This document shows, one piece after another, positions 6,004 to 12,759 of a DNA stretch of 15,665 nt. Position numbers and translations under genes: made by a program. The notes beneath the pieces were generated by a model. It worked only from the letters and a program-made list of their open reading frames with translations, did no database searches and was not told the origin of the DNA. The DNA lies in assembly GCA_964517075.1 (NCBI GenBank), contig CAZFAT010000094.1:1-15665 (forward strand), written 5' to 3'. This stretch comes from CAZFAT01 sp964517075 (GTDB taxonomy: Bacteria > Acidobacteriota > Vicinamibacteria > Vicinamibacterales > SCN-69-37). The stretch's first letter is position 1. Every line of letters starts with the position of its first letter.

Positions 6004-7122
6004 ATGACGAGATGGCTCCTCGCTGTACTGCTTGTTTTCCCGGTGGCGCTGTCGGCCCAGAACGGCCGCGCGCGGAACGTGGTGCTCTTCCTTGCCGACG
6101 CCGGCGGGATTCCGACGGTGGCGGCCGCGAGCTGGCACGCCCACAATGCCCCCCGGGGCCTGTTCATCCAGCGGATGCCCAATATCGGGCTGTCGGATAC
6201 CACGCCGGTCCGGTCGATCGTGAGCGACTCCGCGGCCGGGATGACGGCCATCGTGACCGGTCAGAAGACGCTCAACGGCGTCATCGCCCAGGACGCCACC
6301 GCCGTGCGGGGCAAACAGGATGGCAAGCCGCTCAAGTCGATCCTGGAGTACGCGGAAGAGCACGGCCTGGCGACGGGCATCATCACCAATGATGCGCTGA
6401 CGGGCGCGACGCCGGCCTCGCTGTATGCGAAAGCGAACGATCGGGGCCAGACCGCGGGGATCTTTCAGCAGGCGTTCGCGGCGCGGTTCGGCGACGGGCC
6501 CGACGTCATGATTGGCGCCGGCCGCGGCACGATCGCCAAGGCGCTGGCCGCGACCGGTGTCGATCTCGAGACGCTCGGGAACGAGAAGAAGCGCCCCGTT
6601 CTCCGAACCCTCAGCGAGGTTCCTGCCGATGCGACGCGCGCGATCGTGCTGCTCGAGTCCGCCGACTTCCAGGTCACCGAAGCGATCCAGCTGGCCACGC
6701 GCATGCTGTCGAAGAATCCCCGCGGGTACTTCCTGATGGTGGAGTGGGACACGCACACCGACAACGTGCGCCGGGGCCTAGACCGCATGGTGCAGATCGA
6801 TAGCGCCATCCAGCAGACGGTCAAGACCGCCGGCAACACCACCCTCGTGATCTTCACCGCCGACCACTCCTTCGACCTGCGCCTGCGCGGCGGCGACAAC
6901 ACCAGGCCGCTGCTCGAGGGCCTCGACGAAGCCGAAGCCCTGAGGGCCAAGGAGAAGCAGCCGGAACTGCAGCTCCGCGCGGTGCGGATGCAGAACGCCC
7001 ATACCGGCGAGCCGGTCCTGGTGGCGGCACAGGGCCCGGGCGCCGAAGGCGTCCGGGGCTACCTGCACAACACGGACATCTTCACGGTGATGATGAACGC
7101 GTTCGGATGGAAGGCCAACTGA
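6004..7122 (+). CDS. Secreted alkaline phosphatase family protein
   Basis: The protein has 372 residues, shorter than the roughly 450 of E. coli PhoA. It begins with a signal peptide, MTRWLLAVLLVFPVALSAQ, giving export. The alkaline phosphatase fold motifs appear in order: NVVLFLADAGG with metal ligand Asp32; SIVSDSAAGMTA with Asp75 and nucleophile Ser76; MVEWDTHTDN, supplying the Glu/Asp/His group for metal binding; FTADHSFD with the Asp-His pair; and NAHTGEPV with the late His. All zinc/magnesium ligand classes are thus visible. It should release phosphate from monoesters outside the cytoplasm. The acidic-His motif is compressed compared with the usual ExxxxDxxxH spacing. An ATG at 6004 is chosen; a TTG at 5998 in the same frame adds two residues. 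A GGTGGATGGG stretch upstream may be the ribosome binding site. No Pho box was recognised. It converges with the PRC-barrel gene. Confidence 0.88.
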   Translation: MTRWLLAVLLVFPVALSAQNGRARNVVLFLADAGGIPTVAAASWHAHNAPRGLFIQRMPNIGLSDTTPVRSIVSDSAAGMTAIVTGQKTLNGVIAQDATAVRGKQDGKPLKSILEYAEEHGLATGIITNDALTGATPASLYAKANDRGQTAGIFQQAFAARFGDGPDVMIGAGRGTIAKALAATGVDLETLGNEKKRPVLRTLSEVPADATRAIVLLESADFQVTEAIQLATRMLSKNPRGYFLMVEWDTHTDNVRRGLDRMVQIDSAIQQTVKTAGNTTLVIFTADHSFDLRLRGGDNTRPLLEGLDEAEALRAKEKQPELQLRAVRMQNAHTGEPVLVAAQGPGAEGVRGYLHNTDIFTVMMNAFGWKAN

Positions 7123-7215
7123 CACGCGCGGCTGCGACCCTCGCCATCGTGTGCTGGCCTTCCAGGGTAACGAGGTCCGGCCCGGGCTGATGCCCGTCGA
7201 TCTGGATAACGCGTC

Positions 7216-7896
7216 TCATTCCATCCAGTACGGCGGACGCCGGTGATGGCGAAAGAGCGCCGCCTCAGTCTCACGGCCCGGCGGCGTCGTGCCGTCGTAC
7301 TCGGGCGCCCCCTTGACCGACGCGCGATCCAGGCCCACGTGGAGCTTCCCGTCCGGCCAGTCGAAGCGATCGATCCAGTCAGGCGAGATGAGGACCTGCT
7401 TGCCAATCCACCAGTTGCTCGTGTCCGCCACCAGGTAGCGCAGGCTCCAGGTGTCGACGTCCACCAGGAAGTCCTCGACGTGCCCGATGTCGCCATCGCT
7501 CGCGTGCAGGCGGGTTCCGAGAAGGTCTTGACTGTCGGCCAGGCCGAGATCGCCACGAGCGTCCTCGAGGAGAGCAGCGCCCGACGCGGGCACCCGCCGC
7601 GCGGCCTCGATGCCCGAGGGCATCGTCGCCGGGACCAGCGACCCACGACGCATCGCGCCAGGACCGTTTCTCACCTGCGCGCGCGTCACGGACACCCGGA
7701 AGTCAACAGGACCGCTCGGGCTGACGGATTGCGGCGACACGAGCGCCTCGTGCTCGTCCCACCAGCCCGTTGAGTCAATGACCAGATAGCGGATCGCCCA
7801 GTGATCGATGTCGATCAGGACTCGGTCGAGCGTGCCCATCGGCCCGTCCGCGGCCTCGATGTTTGCATGGCGGAGCGCCTTCAGACCTCGCAGCAT
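7216..7896 (-). CDS. Tandem PRC-barrel domain protein
   Basis: The protein has 226 residues with two PRC-barrel units. The first (about 1-80) reads MLRGLKALRHANIEAADG, then VLIDIDHWAIRYLVIDSTGWW. The second (about 124-200) repeats the pattern: DLLGTRLHASDGDIGHVEDFLVD is its opening, with WSLRYLVADTSNWWIGKQVLIS following. The shared WxxRYLVxDTxxWW core in each half shows an internal duplication. PRC-barrels are small beta-barrels found in photosynthetic reaction centre H subunits and in RNA-processing factors such as RimM; in free-standing tandem proteins like this the role is unknown, though they often lie near stress genes. The C-terminus ends in a basic/aromatic tail, RHHRRPPYWME. GAGAGGT about 7 bases before the ATG supports the start. 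It is divergent from the nickel transporter gene (105-bp gap) and convergent with the phosphatase gene. There is no signal peptide or membrane helix. Confidence 0.85.
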   Translation of the reverse strand: MLRGLKALRHANIEAADGPMGTLDRVLIDIDHWAIRYLVIDSTGWWDEHEALVSPQSVSPSGPVDFRVSVTRAQVRNGPGAMRRGSLVPATMPSGIEAARRVPASGAALLEDARGDLGLADSQDLLGTRLHASDGDIGHVEDFLVDVDTWSLRYLVADTSNWWIGKQVLISPDWIDRFDWPDGKLHVGLDRASVKGAPEYDGTTPPGRETEAALFRHHRRPPYWME

Positions 7897-8001
7897 GATG
7901 CAACCTCTCGTCTGCCGGCCCGGGCCGTTGCAAGATGCGTGCGACCTGCCGGGCGCTCCGCCGCGACACGCGCATGCTAGGATGCGTAACTTGGTGATCT
8001 C

Positions 8002-8676
8002 GTGTGGTTCTTTCTAGGCGCTGGCATCCTCATCGGCATGCGACATGCCCTCGAAGCCGACCATCTGGCAGCCGTGGTCGCACTGTCAACGCGCACGCGC
8101 GGCCGCATGGCCACCATGCTCCGCGGAGCGGCCTGGGGCCTCGGACACACGACCGCGTTGCTCGTGGTGGGGGGCGCCTCGCTCGCCCTGGGCACGTCGC
8201 TGTCGCAGACGTCGGAGCAATGGCTCGAGCGGGCCGTGGGGGCGATGCTGATCGTCCTGGGTGCCCAGGTCATCGCCCGGCTCGTCCGGAGCCGCGTGCG
8301 TCTGTCGCGACACGCGCACGACGGGGTGGTACACATCCACGCGCTCGCGTCGGCGCCCCATGCCGGCGCCCCGCGCCATCACCATCAACACGCTGATCGC
8401 TCGCACGTGCGGGCTGCCCTGGTGGGCACGGTGCACGGGATGGCCGGGTCCGCGGCAGTGGTCGTCCTCACGTCGGCGTCGGTCGGGTCGTTCTGGATGG
8501 GGCTCGCCTACATCGCGAGCTTCGGGGTGGGATCGATTTTGGGTATGGCGGCGCTCTCGCTGGCCATCGCACTGCCACTCGAGATGTCGTCACGCCGGCT
8601 CGGCCACGCGTTCGGACTGGTCGAAGCGCCCATTGCCTGCGGCACCATGGCGCTCGGCCTCTGGATGCTGCGCTAG
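8002..8676 (+). CDS. NiCoT/UreH-like nickel (cobalt) transporter
   Basis: This 224-residue membrane protein carries the nickel-transporter signature RHALEADHLAAV (14-25), a variant of the NiCoT RHAxDADHI motif in the first helix; Glu replaces the first Asp. A second family-like segment is GAAWGLGHTTALLVVGG (42-58), with His49. About six hydrophobic helices can be drawn (roughly 2-13, 44-66, 78-96, 138-158, 162-192, 205-223). Between the third and fourth lies a soluble loop (104-135) with ten histidines, likely metal binding. Length fits UreH/TauE-like members rather than full NiCoT permeases of about 330 residues. Direction of transport (uptake or export) is uncertain. The start is a GTG at 8002, preceded by GGTGA; an ATG at 8038 would cut off the first helix. 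The stop is 2 bp from the stop of the convergent HypA-like gene, which supports a nickel role. Confidence 0.8.
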   Translation: MWFFLGAGILIGMRHALEADHLAAVVALSTRTRGRMATMLRGAAWGLGHTTALLVVGGASLALGTSLSQTSEQWLERAVGAMLIVLGAQVIARLVRSRVRLSRHAHDGVVHIHALASAPHAGAPRHHHQHADRSHVRAALVGTVHGMAGSAAVVVLTSASVGSFWMGLAYIASFGVGSILGMAALSLAIALPLEMSSRRLGHAFGLVEAPIACGTMALGLWMLR

Positions 8677-8678
8677 CG

Positions 8679-9050
8679 TCAGTTTCCCGCCGACACGCGG
8701 GCCGCGGGCCCCGCGACCCCCAGGGCGACCAGTTGCAAATCGTCGCCCTCGGCCGGGCGGGCGGGCGCGCCGCAGCCGGGACAGATGCCGGACGGCCCGG
8801 CGGCCAGGAGGACGGATTCGCAGTGCCGACATCTGGCCTCGACGGGCGTGTCCTCGATATCCAGCGTCGCGCCGGCGATCGGGGAGCCCTCCGCCGCAAG
8901 GGTGAAAGCGAAGAGCAGGGTTTCCTGGACGATGCCGGAGCGTCGGCCGAGCCGGACGCGGAGGTCGGTAATCCGGGCACCCCGGCCGAAGTGCGGGAGC
9001 TCCGCGCATGCGAGCTCAACCAGGCCGATCGCGAGGGCGGCTTCGTTCAT
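8679..9050 (-). CDS. hypA: HypA-like nickel/zinc-binding maturation protein (His2 replaced by Asn)
   Basis: This 123-residue protein matches HypA/HybF, which delivers nickel to NiFe-hydrogenase (and, in some species, urease). The zinc domain is clear: C74-x2-C77-x12-C90-x2-C93 in EARCRHCESV and GICPGCGAP. The family's alternating strands and helices are present, including ITDLRVRLGRRSGI, and the ending GDDLQLVALGV matches the common GxxLxLxxLxV. Classic HypA begins Met-His-Glu, where Met1 and His2 bind nickel; here it begins Met-Asn-Glu (AAC instead of CAC/CAT). The start at 9048-9050 is supported by AGGAG 7 bases upstream and by alignment with the family N-terminus; a longer in-frame start near 9089 would bury this end. 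No hydrogenase or urease structural gene is in the window. The neighbouring convergent gene encodes a nickel-type transporter. Family call is good; nickel-donor function is doubtful. Confidence 0.8.
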   Translation of the reverse strand: MNEAALAIGLVELACAELPHFGRGARITDLRVRLGRRSGIVQETLLFAFTLAAEGSPIAGATLDIEDTPVEARCRHCESVLLAAGPSGICPGCGAPARPAEGDDLQLVALGVAGPAARVSAGN

Positions 9051-9228
9051 GGCGACTCCTGCGCAACGTGTAAGCACGGTCCTCGCCAAGATGGACGCGG
9101 GCCTGGACGCCCTGAATCGGCCATGCCGCGGACGGTCCGTTACTCAGGTTGGGCGCTGACCTCGCACGGTATGCGAACACCACCGGCAGGCATCAGGCTT
9201 GCAGACGTTTGGAACGGAGGTAGGCCCG

Positions 9229-10716
9229 ATGGTGCTCCATTCGCTTCAGTCCGCTCGCGCGTTCGTCCTCCTGGCGCTGGCGGCCGGCGCGGTTGTCGCG
9301 GGTTGCGCGACCAATCCCGTCACCGGTCAGCGGCAGCTGGCGCTCGTGTCCGAGGCTCAGGAAATCTCGATGGGCCAGGAGGCAGCCGTCGAGGTGCGCG
9401 ACTCCATTGGCCTGGTGGACGACGCGGCCATGCAGAGCTATGTGAGCCGCGTGGGTCTGCAGCTGGCAAGTGGGTCGGAACGTCCCAAGCTGCCTTGGGC
9501 CTTCGCCGTGGTCGATGACCCCACGCCGAACGCGTTCGCCCTGCCTGGCGGATTCATCTTCGTCACCCGGGGTCTCACGACCCTTCTCGATTCAGAGGCC
9601 GAGCTCGCGTCCGTGCTGGGCCATGAAATCGGCCATGTGACCGCGCGTCACTCGGTGTCCATGATCTCGCGCCAGCAGTTGACGCAGCTCGGCCTTGGCC
9701 TGGGCGGCGCGTTGTTTCCCGAGATCCAGCCCGTCAGCCAGGCCATGGGCGCCGGGATGCAGTTGCTGTTCCTGCGCTATGGGCGCGAGGCGGAACGGCA
9801 GGCCGACGAGCTGGGCTTTCGCTACGCGCGCAGCGAAAACTACGATGTCCGCGAGATGGCGGATGTCTTCGCTGCCTTGGGCCGGGCCTCGCAACTCGAA
9901 GGGCAGAGCCCGCTGCCGAACTGGCTCGCGAGCCATCCCGCGCCGGCCGACCGCATCGAGGCGGCCCGCCAGCGGGTGGCGGCGGCCGGGCCGCAGCCGG
10001 GCACACCGCGCCAGGGCCGGTCGGAGTACCTCGAGCGGATTGACGGCCTCGTCTACGGCGAGAATCCCCGGAACGGATTCTTCCGCGACCGCGTCTTCTA
10101 CCATCCCGATTTGCGCTTTCAGATGACGATGCCAGCGGGCTGGCAGACCGGCAACTTTGCCAAGGCCGTCGTGGCGGCCGATCCGGCCGGCACGGCGACC
10201 ATCAGTCTCACGCTGGCGGGTGACATGACACCGGCCCAGGCCACCGAGCGCTTCTTCACCCAGAGCGGCGTCACGTCGGCGGGCAGCTCGCGTGAGACCT
10301 TCAACGGCGTCCCCGCCGTGGTGTCGGGCTTCCGCGCGAGTGCCGAGCAGGGAGGGACCCTGCAGGGGTATGCGGCCTACCTGCAGCACCGCGGCACCAC
10401 GTATCAGCTGCTCGCCTACGCCACGACGGCCGCCTTCTCCCGCCAGGAGCGTGCCCTGACGGACACGCTCCGGAGCTTCGCACCGGTCACGAGCAGTGAC
10501 GTTCTCAACGTTCAGCCGCAGCGCATCGACATCGTGCGGGTCCCGCGCGCGTTGACCCTGGCCGCGTTCGACAAGCTGCAGCCCTCGGCGATTCCGGTGG
10601 AGGAGCTCGCCGTGCTCAACCAGTTGGACGGCCCGTCGGCATCGCTGGCGTCGGGCAGCCTCGTCAAGCGGGTGGTTGGCGACCGGCGCGCGCCCGCCAC
10701 TCCGGCGAAACGGTAA
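9229..10716 (+). CDS. M48-family zinc metalloprotease, lipoprotein
   Basis: The protein has 495 residues. The N-terminus is a lipoprotein signal with lipobox VAGC (lipidated Cys26), followed by ATNPVTGQRQLALVSEAQE, a typical start of mature M48 lipoproteins, so it should sit on the periplasmic side of a membrane. The catalytic zinc motif is HEIGH (132-136); the third ligand is in EAERQADELGFRYA, about 65-70 residues later. SHPAPADRIEAAR, a family block, closes the protease domain near residue 250. Residues about 265-495 form an extra C-terminal region with GFFRDRVFYHPDLRFQM, a beta-rich domain, and a final LysM-like segment (VPRALTLAAFDKLQPSA, then VLNQLDG, and SLVKRVVG). Homologues act in outer-membrane protein quality control (BepA/LoiP-like). 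The ATG at 9229 has GGAGG 8 bases upstream; the in-frame start at 9199 lacks one. It is divergent from hypA with a 178-bp gap and appears monocistronic. Confidence 0.9.
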   Translation: MVLHSLQSARAFVLLALAAGAVVAGCATNPVTGQRQLALVSEAQEISMGQEAAVEVRDSIGLVDDAAMQSYVSRVGLQLASGSERPKLPWAFAVVDDPTPNAFALPGGFIFVTRGLTTLLDSEAELASVLGHEIGHVTARHSVSMISRQQLTQLGLGLGGALFPEIQPVSQAMGAGMQLLFLRYGREAERQADELGFRYARSENYDVREMADVFAALGRASQLEGQSPLPNWLASHPAPADRIEAARQRVAAAGPQPGTPRQGRSEYLERIDGLVYGENPRNGFFRDRVFYHPDLRFQMTMPAGWQTGNFAKAVVAADPAGTATISLTLAGDMTPAQATERFFTQSGVTSAGSSRETFNGVPAVVSGFRASAEQGGTLQGYAAYLQHRGTTYQLLAYATTAAFSRQERALTDTLRSFAPVTSSDVLNVQPQRIDIVRVPRALTLAAFDKLQPSAIPVEELAVLNQLDGPSASLASGSLVKRVVGDRRAPATPAKR

Positions 10717-10787
10717 GAGCTCAGAACTCCGCCACAGCGAAGTGATTCGCTCAGGGAGCGTGTGCCACGGACGGTTGAAAACGCGCT

Positions 10788-11486
10788 CTACAGATGCTGG
10801 ACCGGCGGCGCGCCCTCGTCGCCGGTTTTGTCCGCCTGCCGTGCCATCGACCAGTCCGCCAGATCCTTCGATCGGAGTGCCACGGTCAGCGCGAGCGTCA
10901 GCACAATCCCGCCGAACAGGATGCCGAAGGCGAGCTCGACGATGCGTCCACCCACGCCGAGGTGATCGAGCGCCATCGCGGCGAAGAGAATCAGGACCAG
11001 CCACTTCACGCCGAGACTCAACAGCCGTGCCTGCTCGACGTTCATGTTCACGAGGCTGATGAGCACGCCGCGGGAGAGATACCGCGCGAGCACGTTGCCC
11101 ACGACCAGCAGGACGAGCGCGGTCAGCAGGTTCAAGGCGGATCCGAACAGGCGCAGGGCCAGTTCGGAGGTGAGCGTGGGATCGAACGCGGCGAGCCCAA
11201 TCAGGAATCCCAGGAAGATCATGCTCCAGGTTCCCACCCGCGCGACGAGGAGCGTCGGGCTTCCCGTGCTCGTCCAGTCGCCCAGATCGGGTCCAAGGCT
11301 GCTGACGCGCTGATCGAATTCCACGCTGCGCAGGACGCGGGTGAGGAGCGACCCGAGCAGCCAGCCGAGGAGCGCCCCGATCAGGACCGACACCAGCAGG
11401 GCGATCGTGCCGGGCAGCAGGCGTGCGAGTCCGGTCAGCACGCTCGTGGCCGACTGGTTCAGCGCGTGCTCAACTTGGTTCCACAT
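10788..11486 (-). CDS. Mechanosensitive ion channel-like membrane protein without MscS beta-domain
   Basis: This 232-residue protein is mostly membrane helices. About five can be drawn: 24-48 (LPGTIALLVSVLIGALLGWL), 86-101, 112-135 (FGSALNLLTALVLLVVGNVL), 158-175 and 183-204. The segments around 24-60 and 115-145 resemble the conserved TM-helix repeat (Pfam TM_helix) of small MscS-related and CmpX-like proteins. VNMNVEQARLLSLGVKWLV, before the fourth helix, resembles the repeat before the MscS pore, but the cytoplasmic beta-domain of real MscS is missing; instead there is a short polar tail, DWSMARQADKTGDEG. It may be a tension-sensing or regulatory membrane protein rather than a full channel. 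AGGAG lies 7 bases before the ATG at 11484-11486. It follows the glycosyltransferase-like gene by 22 bp on the same strand, so it is the last gene of the trehalose operon visible here; the M48 gene converges on it. Confidence 0.75.
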   Translation of the reverse strand: MWNQVEHALNQSATSVLTGLARLLPGTIALLVSVLIGALLGWLLGSLLTRVLRSVEFDQRVSSLGPDLGDWTSTGSPTLLVARVGTWSMIFLGFLIGLAAFDPTLTSELALRLFGSALNLLTALVLLVVGNVLARYLSRGVLISLVNMNVEQARLLSLGVKWLVLILFAAMALDHLGVGGRIVELAFGILFGGIVLTLALTVALRSKDLADWSMARQADKTGDEGAPPVQHL

Positions 11487-11508
11487 AGCAGTTCTCCTTC
11501 ACCGGCGA

Positions 11509-12759
11509 TCACGGGGCAAAGCGATCGGGCCATCGCCAGCGAGCCAGCAGATACGGTTTCTGGGTCTCGTAGGCCAGACAAAGATCCTCGACGCGCCGCC
11601 GGACCTCGGCGCGATCCGCGTCGCTGACGTCGTGCGCGAACGACGCAGCCCAGCCGAGGTAGACCGGCGTCATCGCCCGCAACAGGTGCTCGCGATTGAT
11701 CGTCCGCAGGCGGAAGCCGAGCGCGACATCGAAAATGATCCGTGCCCAGAGGTCGTCGGGCATGCGGAACTGATCGGCCGGCGCCCGGGCCAGCCGGCCG
11801 AGCGCCACGACGGTGGCTGGTGGCAGCACGCGCGCCCAGACCTCCTGCAGATTCCGGAAGCCCAGCTGGAACGACTCCACCATGGAGCGGACATCGACCG
11901 GCCGGCGCTCGTCCGCGACGGTCGCCGGTTCGCCGAACACCGGCACCGCGCGGGATCCGCGGACGCGCTGCCAGGTCGTGGCATGCAGTTCGAGGTCGGT
12001 AAAGAGCGATCCGAGCACCTGGGTGAGCGACGAGCTGACGTCAGCCGATTCCTCGGCCGGTGGCAGCCACGCCGGCAGGTAGGCCTGACCGACCGTGAAG
12101 CCCCGTTCGACGGCTTCCGGGAGCAGCCAGACCGGGCCACCGCGAGCGTTGCGGGGCGCGGGCTGCACGAGTGCGGCGACCATGCGCGGCGACAGCCCGA
12201 AGTCCACGCCCAGTTGGCCGTCGGCCTGCCGGCCGTACAGCGACCGCATCAGCGGATAGACGATCCCCGTGTTGATGAGCCCCTCGAGCCGGTGGCGCGG
12301 GTAACAGGGCAGGAGCACGTCGGCCTGTCCGTCGAGGATGGGCCGGACGAGGCGACTGATGGTCTCGGGGCTCACCGCGTCCGGCTGTGCGCCAACCAAC
12401 GCGCACGCACGGGCGCTCACCTGAGTCCCCACCGTCGAGAGCGGCAGGAAGGGATCGCGGCCATCCCCGGTCGCCAGCGACGGCCGGCTCGTGGCGGACA
12501 GCCGCCAGGGGATCCCCTGCACGGAGGCGCCCCCGAGATCGATCGCGGGATCCCCGACTACGGCTTCGGGGTAGGCCAGTACGACTCGCAATCCGGGCAG
12601 CAGGTGCAGCGCGACGTCGCGGGCGGCCGCGATGGCCGCGCGCACGGCATCGAGCGTCAGGCACCCGGGCGCGGCGAGGGTGACATCAGCCGGCTCGAGG
12701 CTCGCCAGCCGCGCGGCCGCATCCTGCAGTGGGGCCTCCGGGGTGATCGAATCGCTCAT
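11509..12759 (-). CDS. Glycosyltransferase-like protein (GT-A type, glucosylglycerate/mannosylglycerate synthase-like), DxD apparently lost
   Basis: The protein has 416 residues. It resembles GT2-like sugar transferases related to glucosyl- or mannosylglycerate synthases. The best blocks are SARACALVGAQPDAVSPETI (115-134), then DVLLPCYPRHRLEGLINTG (147-165), IVYPLMRSLYG (166-176) and GVDFGLSPRM (184-193). In the family as I know it, the first block reads VDADLR/VDSDLR..SPEWI; here DxD is replaced by Gly123-Ala-Gln125, and the N-terminal nucleotide-sugar loop (usually VNSDGGSTDGT-like) also looks degenerate. The second half, about 230-416, is helical with conserved-looking FTDLELHATTWQRVRGS and YETQKPYLLARWRWPDRF. 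The ATG at 12757-12759 overlaps the TreS-Mak stop by 4 bp (ATGA); open frame continues to 13035, but that part is antisense-like and Arg-rich. Family membership is moderately sure; enzymatic activity is doubtful. No membrane segment is seen. Confidence 0.7.
   Translation of the reverse strand: MSDSITPEAPLQDAAARLASLEPADVTLAAPGCLTLDAVRAAIAAARDVALHLLPGLRVVLAYPEAVVGDPAIDLGGASVQGIPWRLSATSRPSLATGDGRDPFLPLSTVGTQVSARACALVGAQPDAVSPETISRLVRPILDGQADVLLPCYPRHRLEGLINTGIVYPLMRSLYGRQADGQLGVDFGLSPRMVAALVQPAPRNARGGPVWLLPEAVERGFTVGQAYLPAWLPPAEESADVSSSLTQVLGSLFTDLELHATTWQRVRGSRAVPVFGEPATVADERRPVDVRSMVESFQLGFRNLQEVWARVLPPATVVALGRLARAPADQFRMPDDLWARIIFDVALGFRLRTINREHLLRAMTPVYLGWAASFAHDVSDADRAEVRRRVEDLCLAYETQKPYLLARWRWPDRFAP

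Noticed and set aside
5342..6004. Minus-strand frame whose first 45 residues cover the gap between the hydrolase and the phosphatase
   Set aside because: The first part looks less Arg-rich than most chance frames, but the rest is an out-of-frame reading of the hydrolase gene, and no ribosome binding site or family match was seen.
7183..7196. Hairpin CGGGC-TGAT-GCCCG between the phosphatase and PRC-barrel genes
   Set aside because: A 5-bp stem without a T-run is expected by chance in DNA this rich in G and C.
7897..8001. Possible promoter TAGGAT (7979-7984) for the nickel transporter, with repeated GATGCGT
   Set aside because: No matching -35 box at a proper distance and the repeat is only 7 bp.
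10736..10751. Hairpin AGCGAA-GTGA-TTCGCT between the M48 and membrane-protein genes
   Set aside because: The stem is only 6 bp with no T-run on either strand, too weak to call a terminator.
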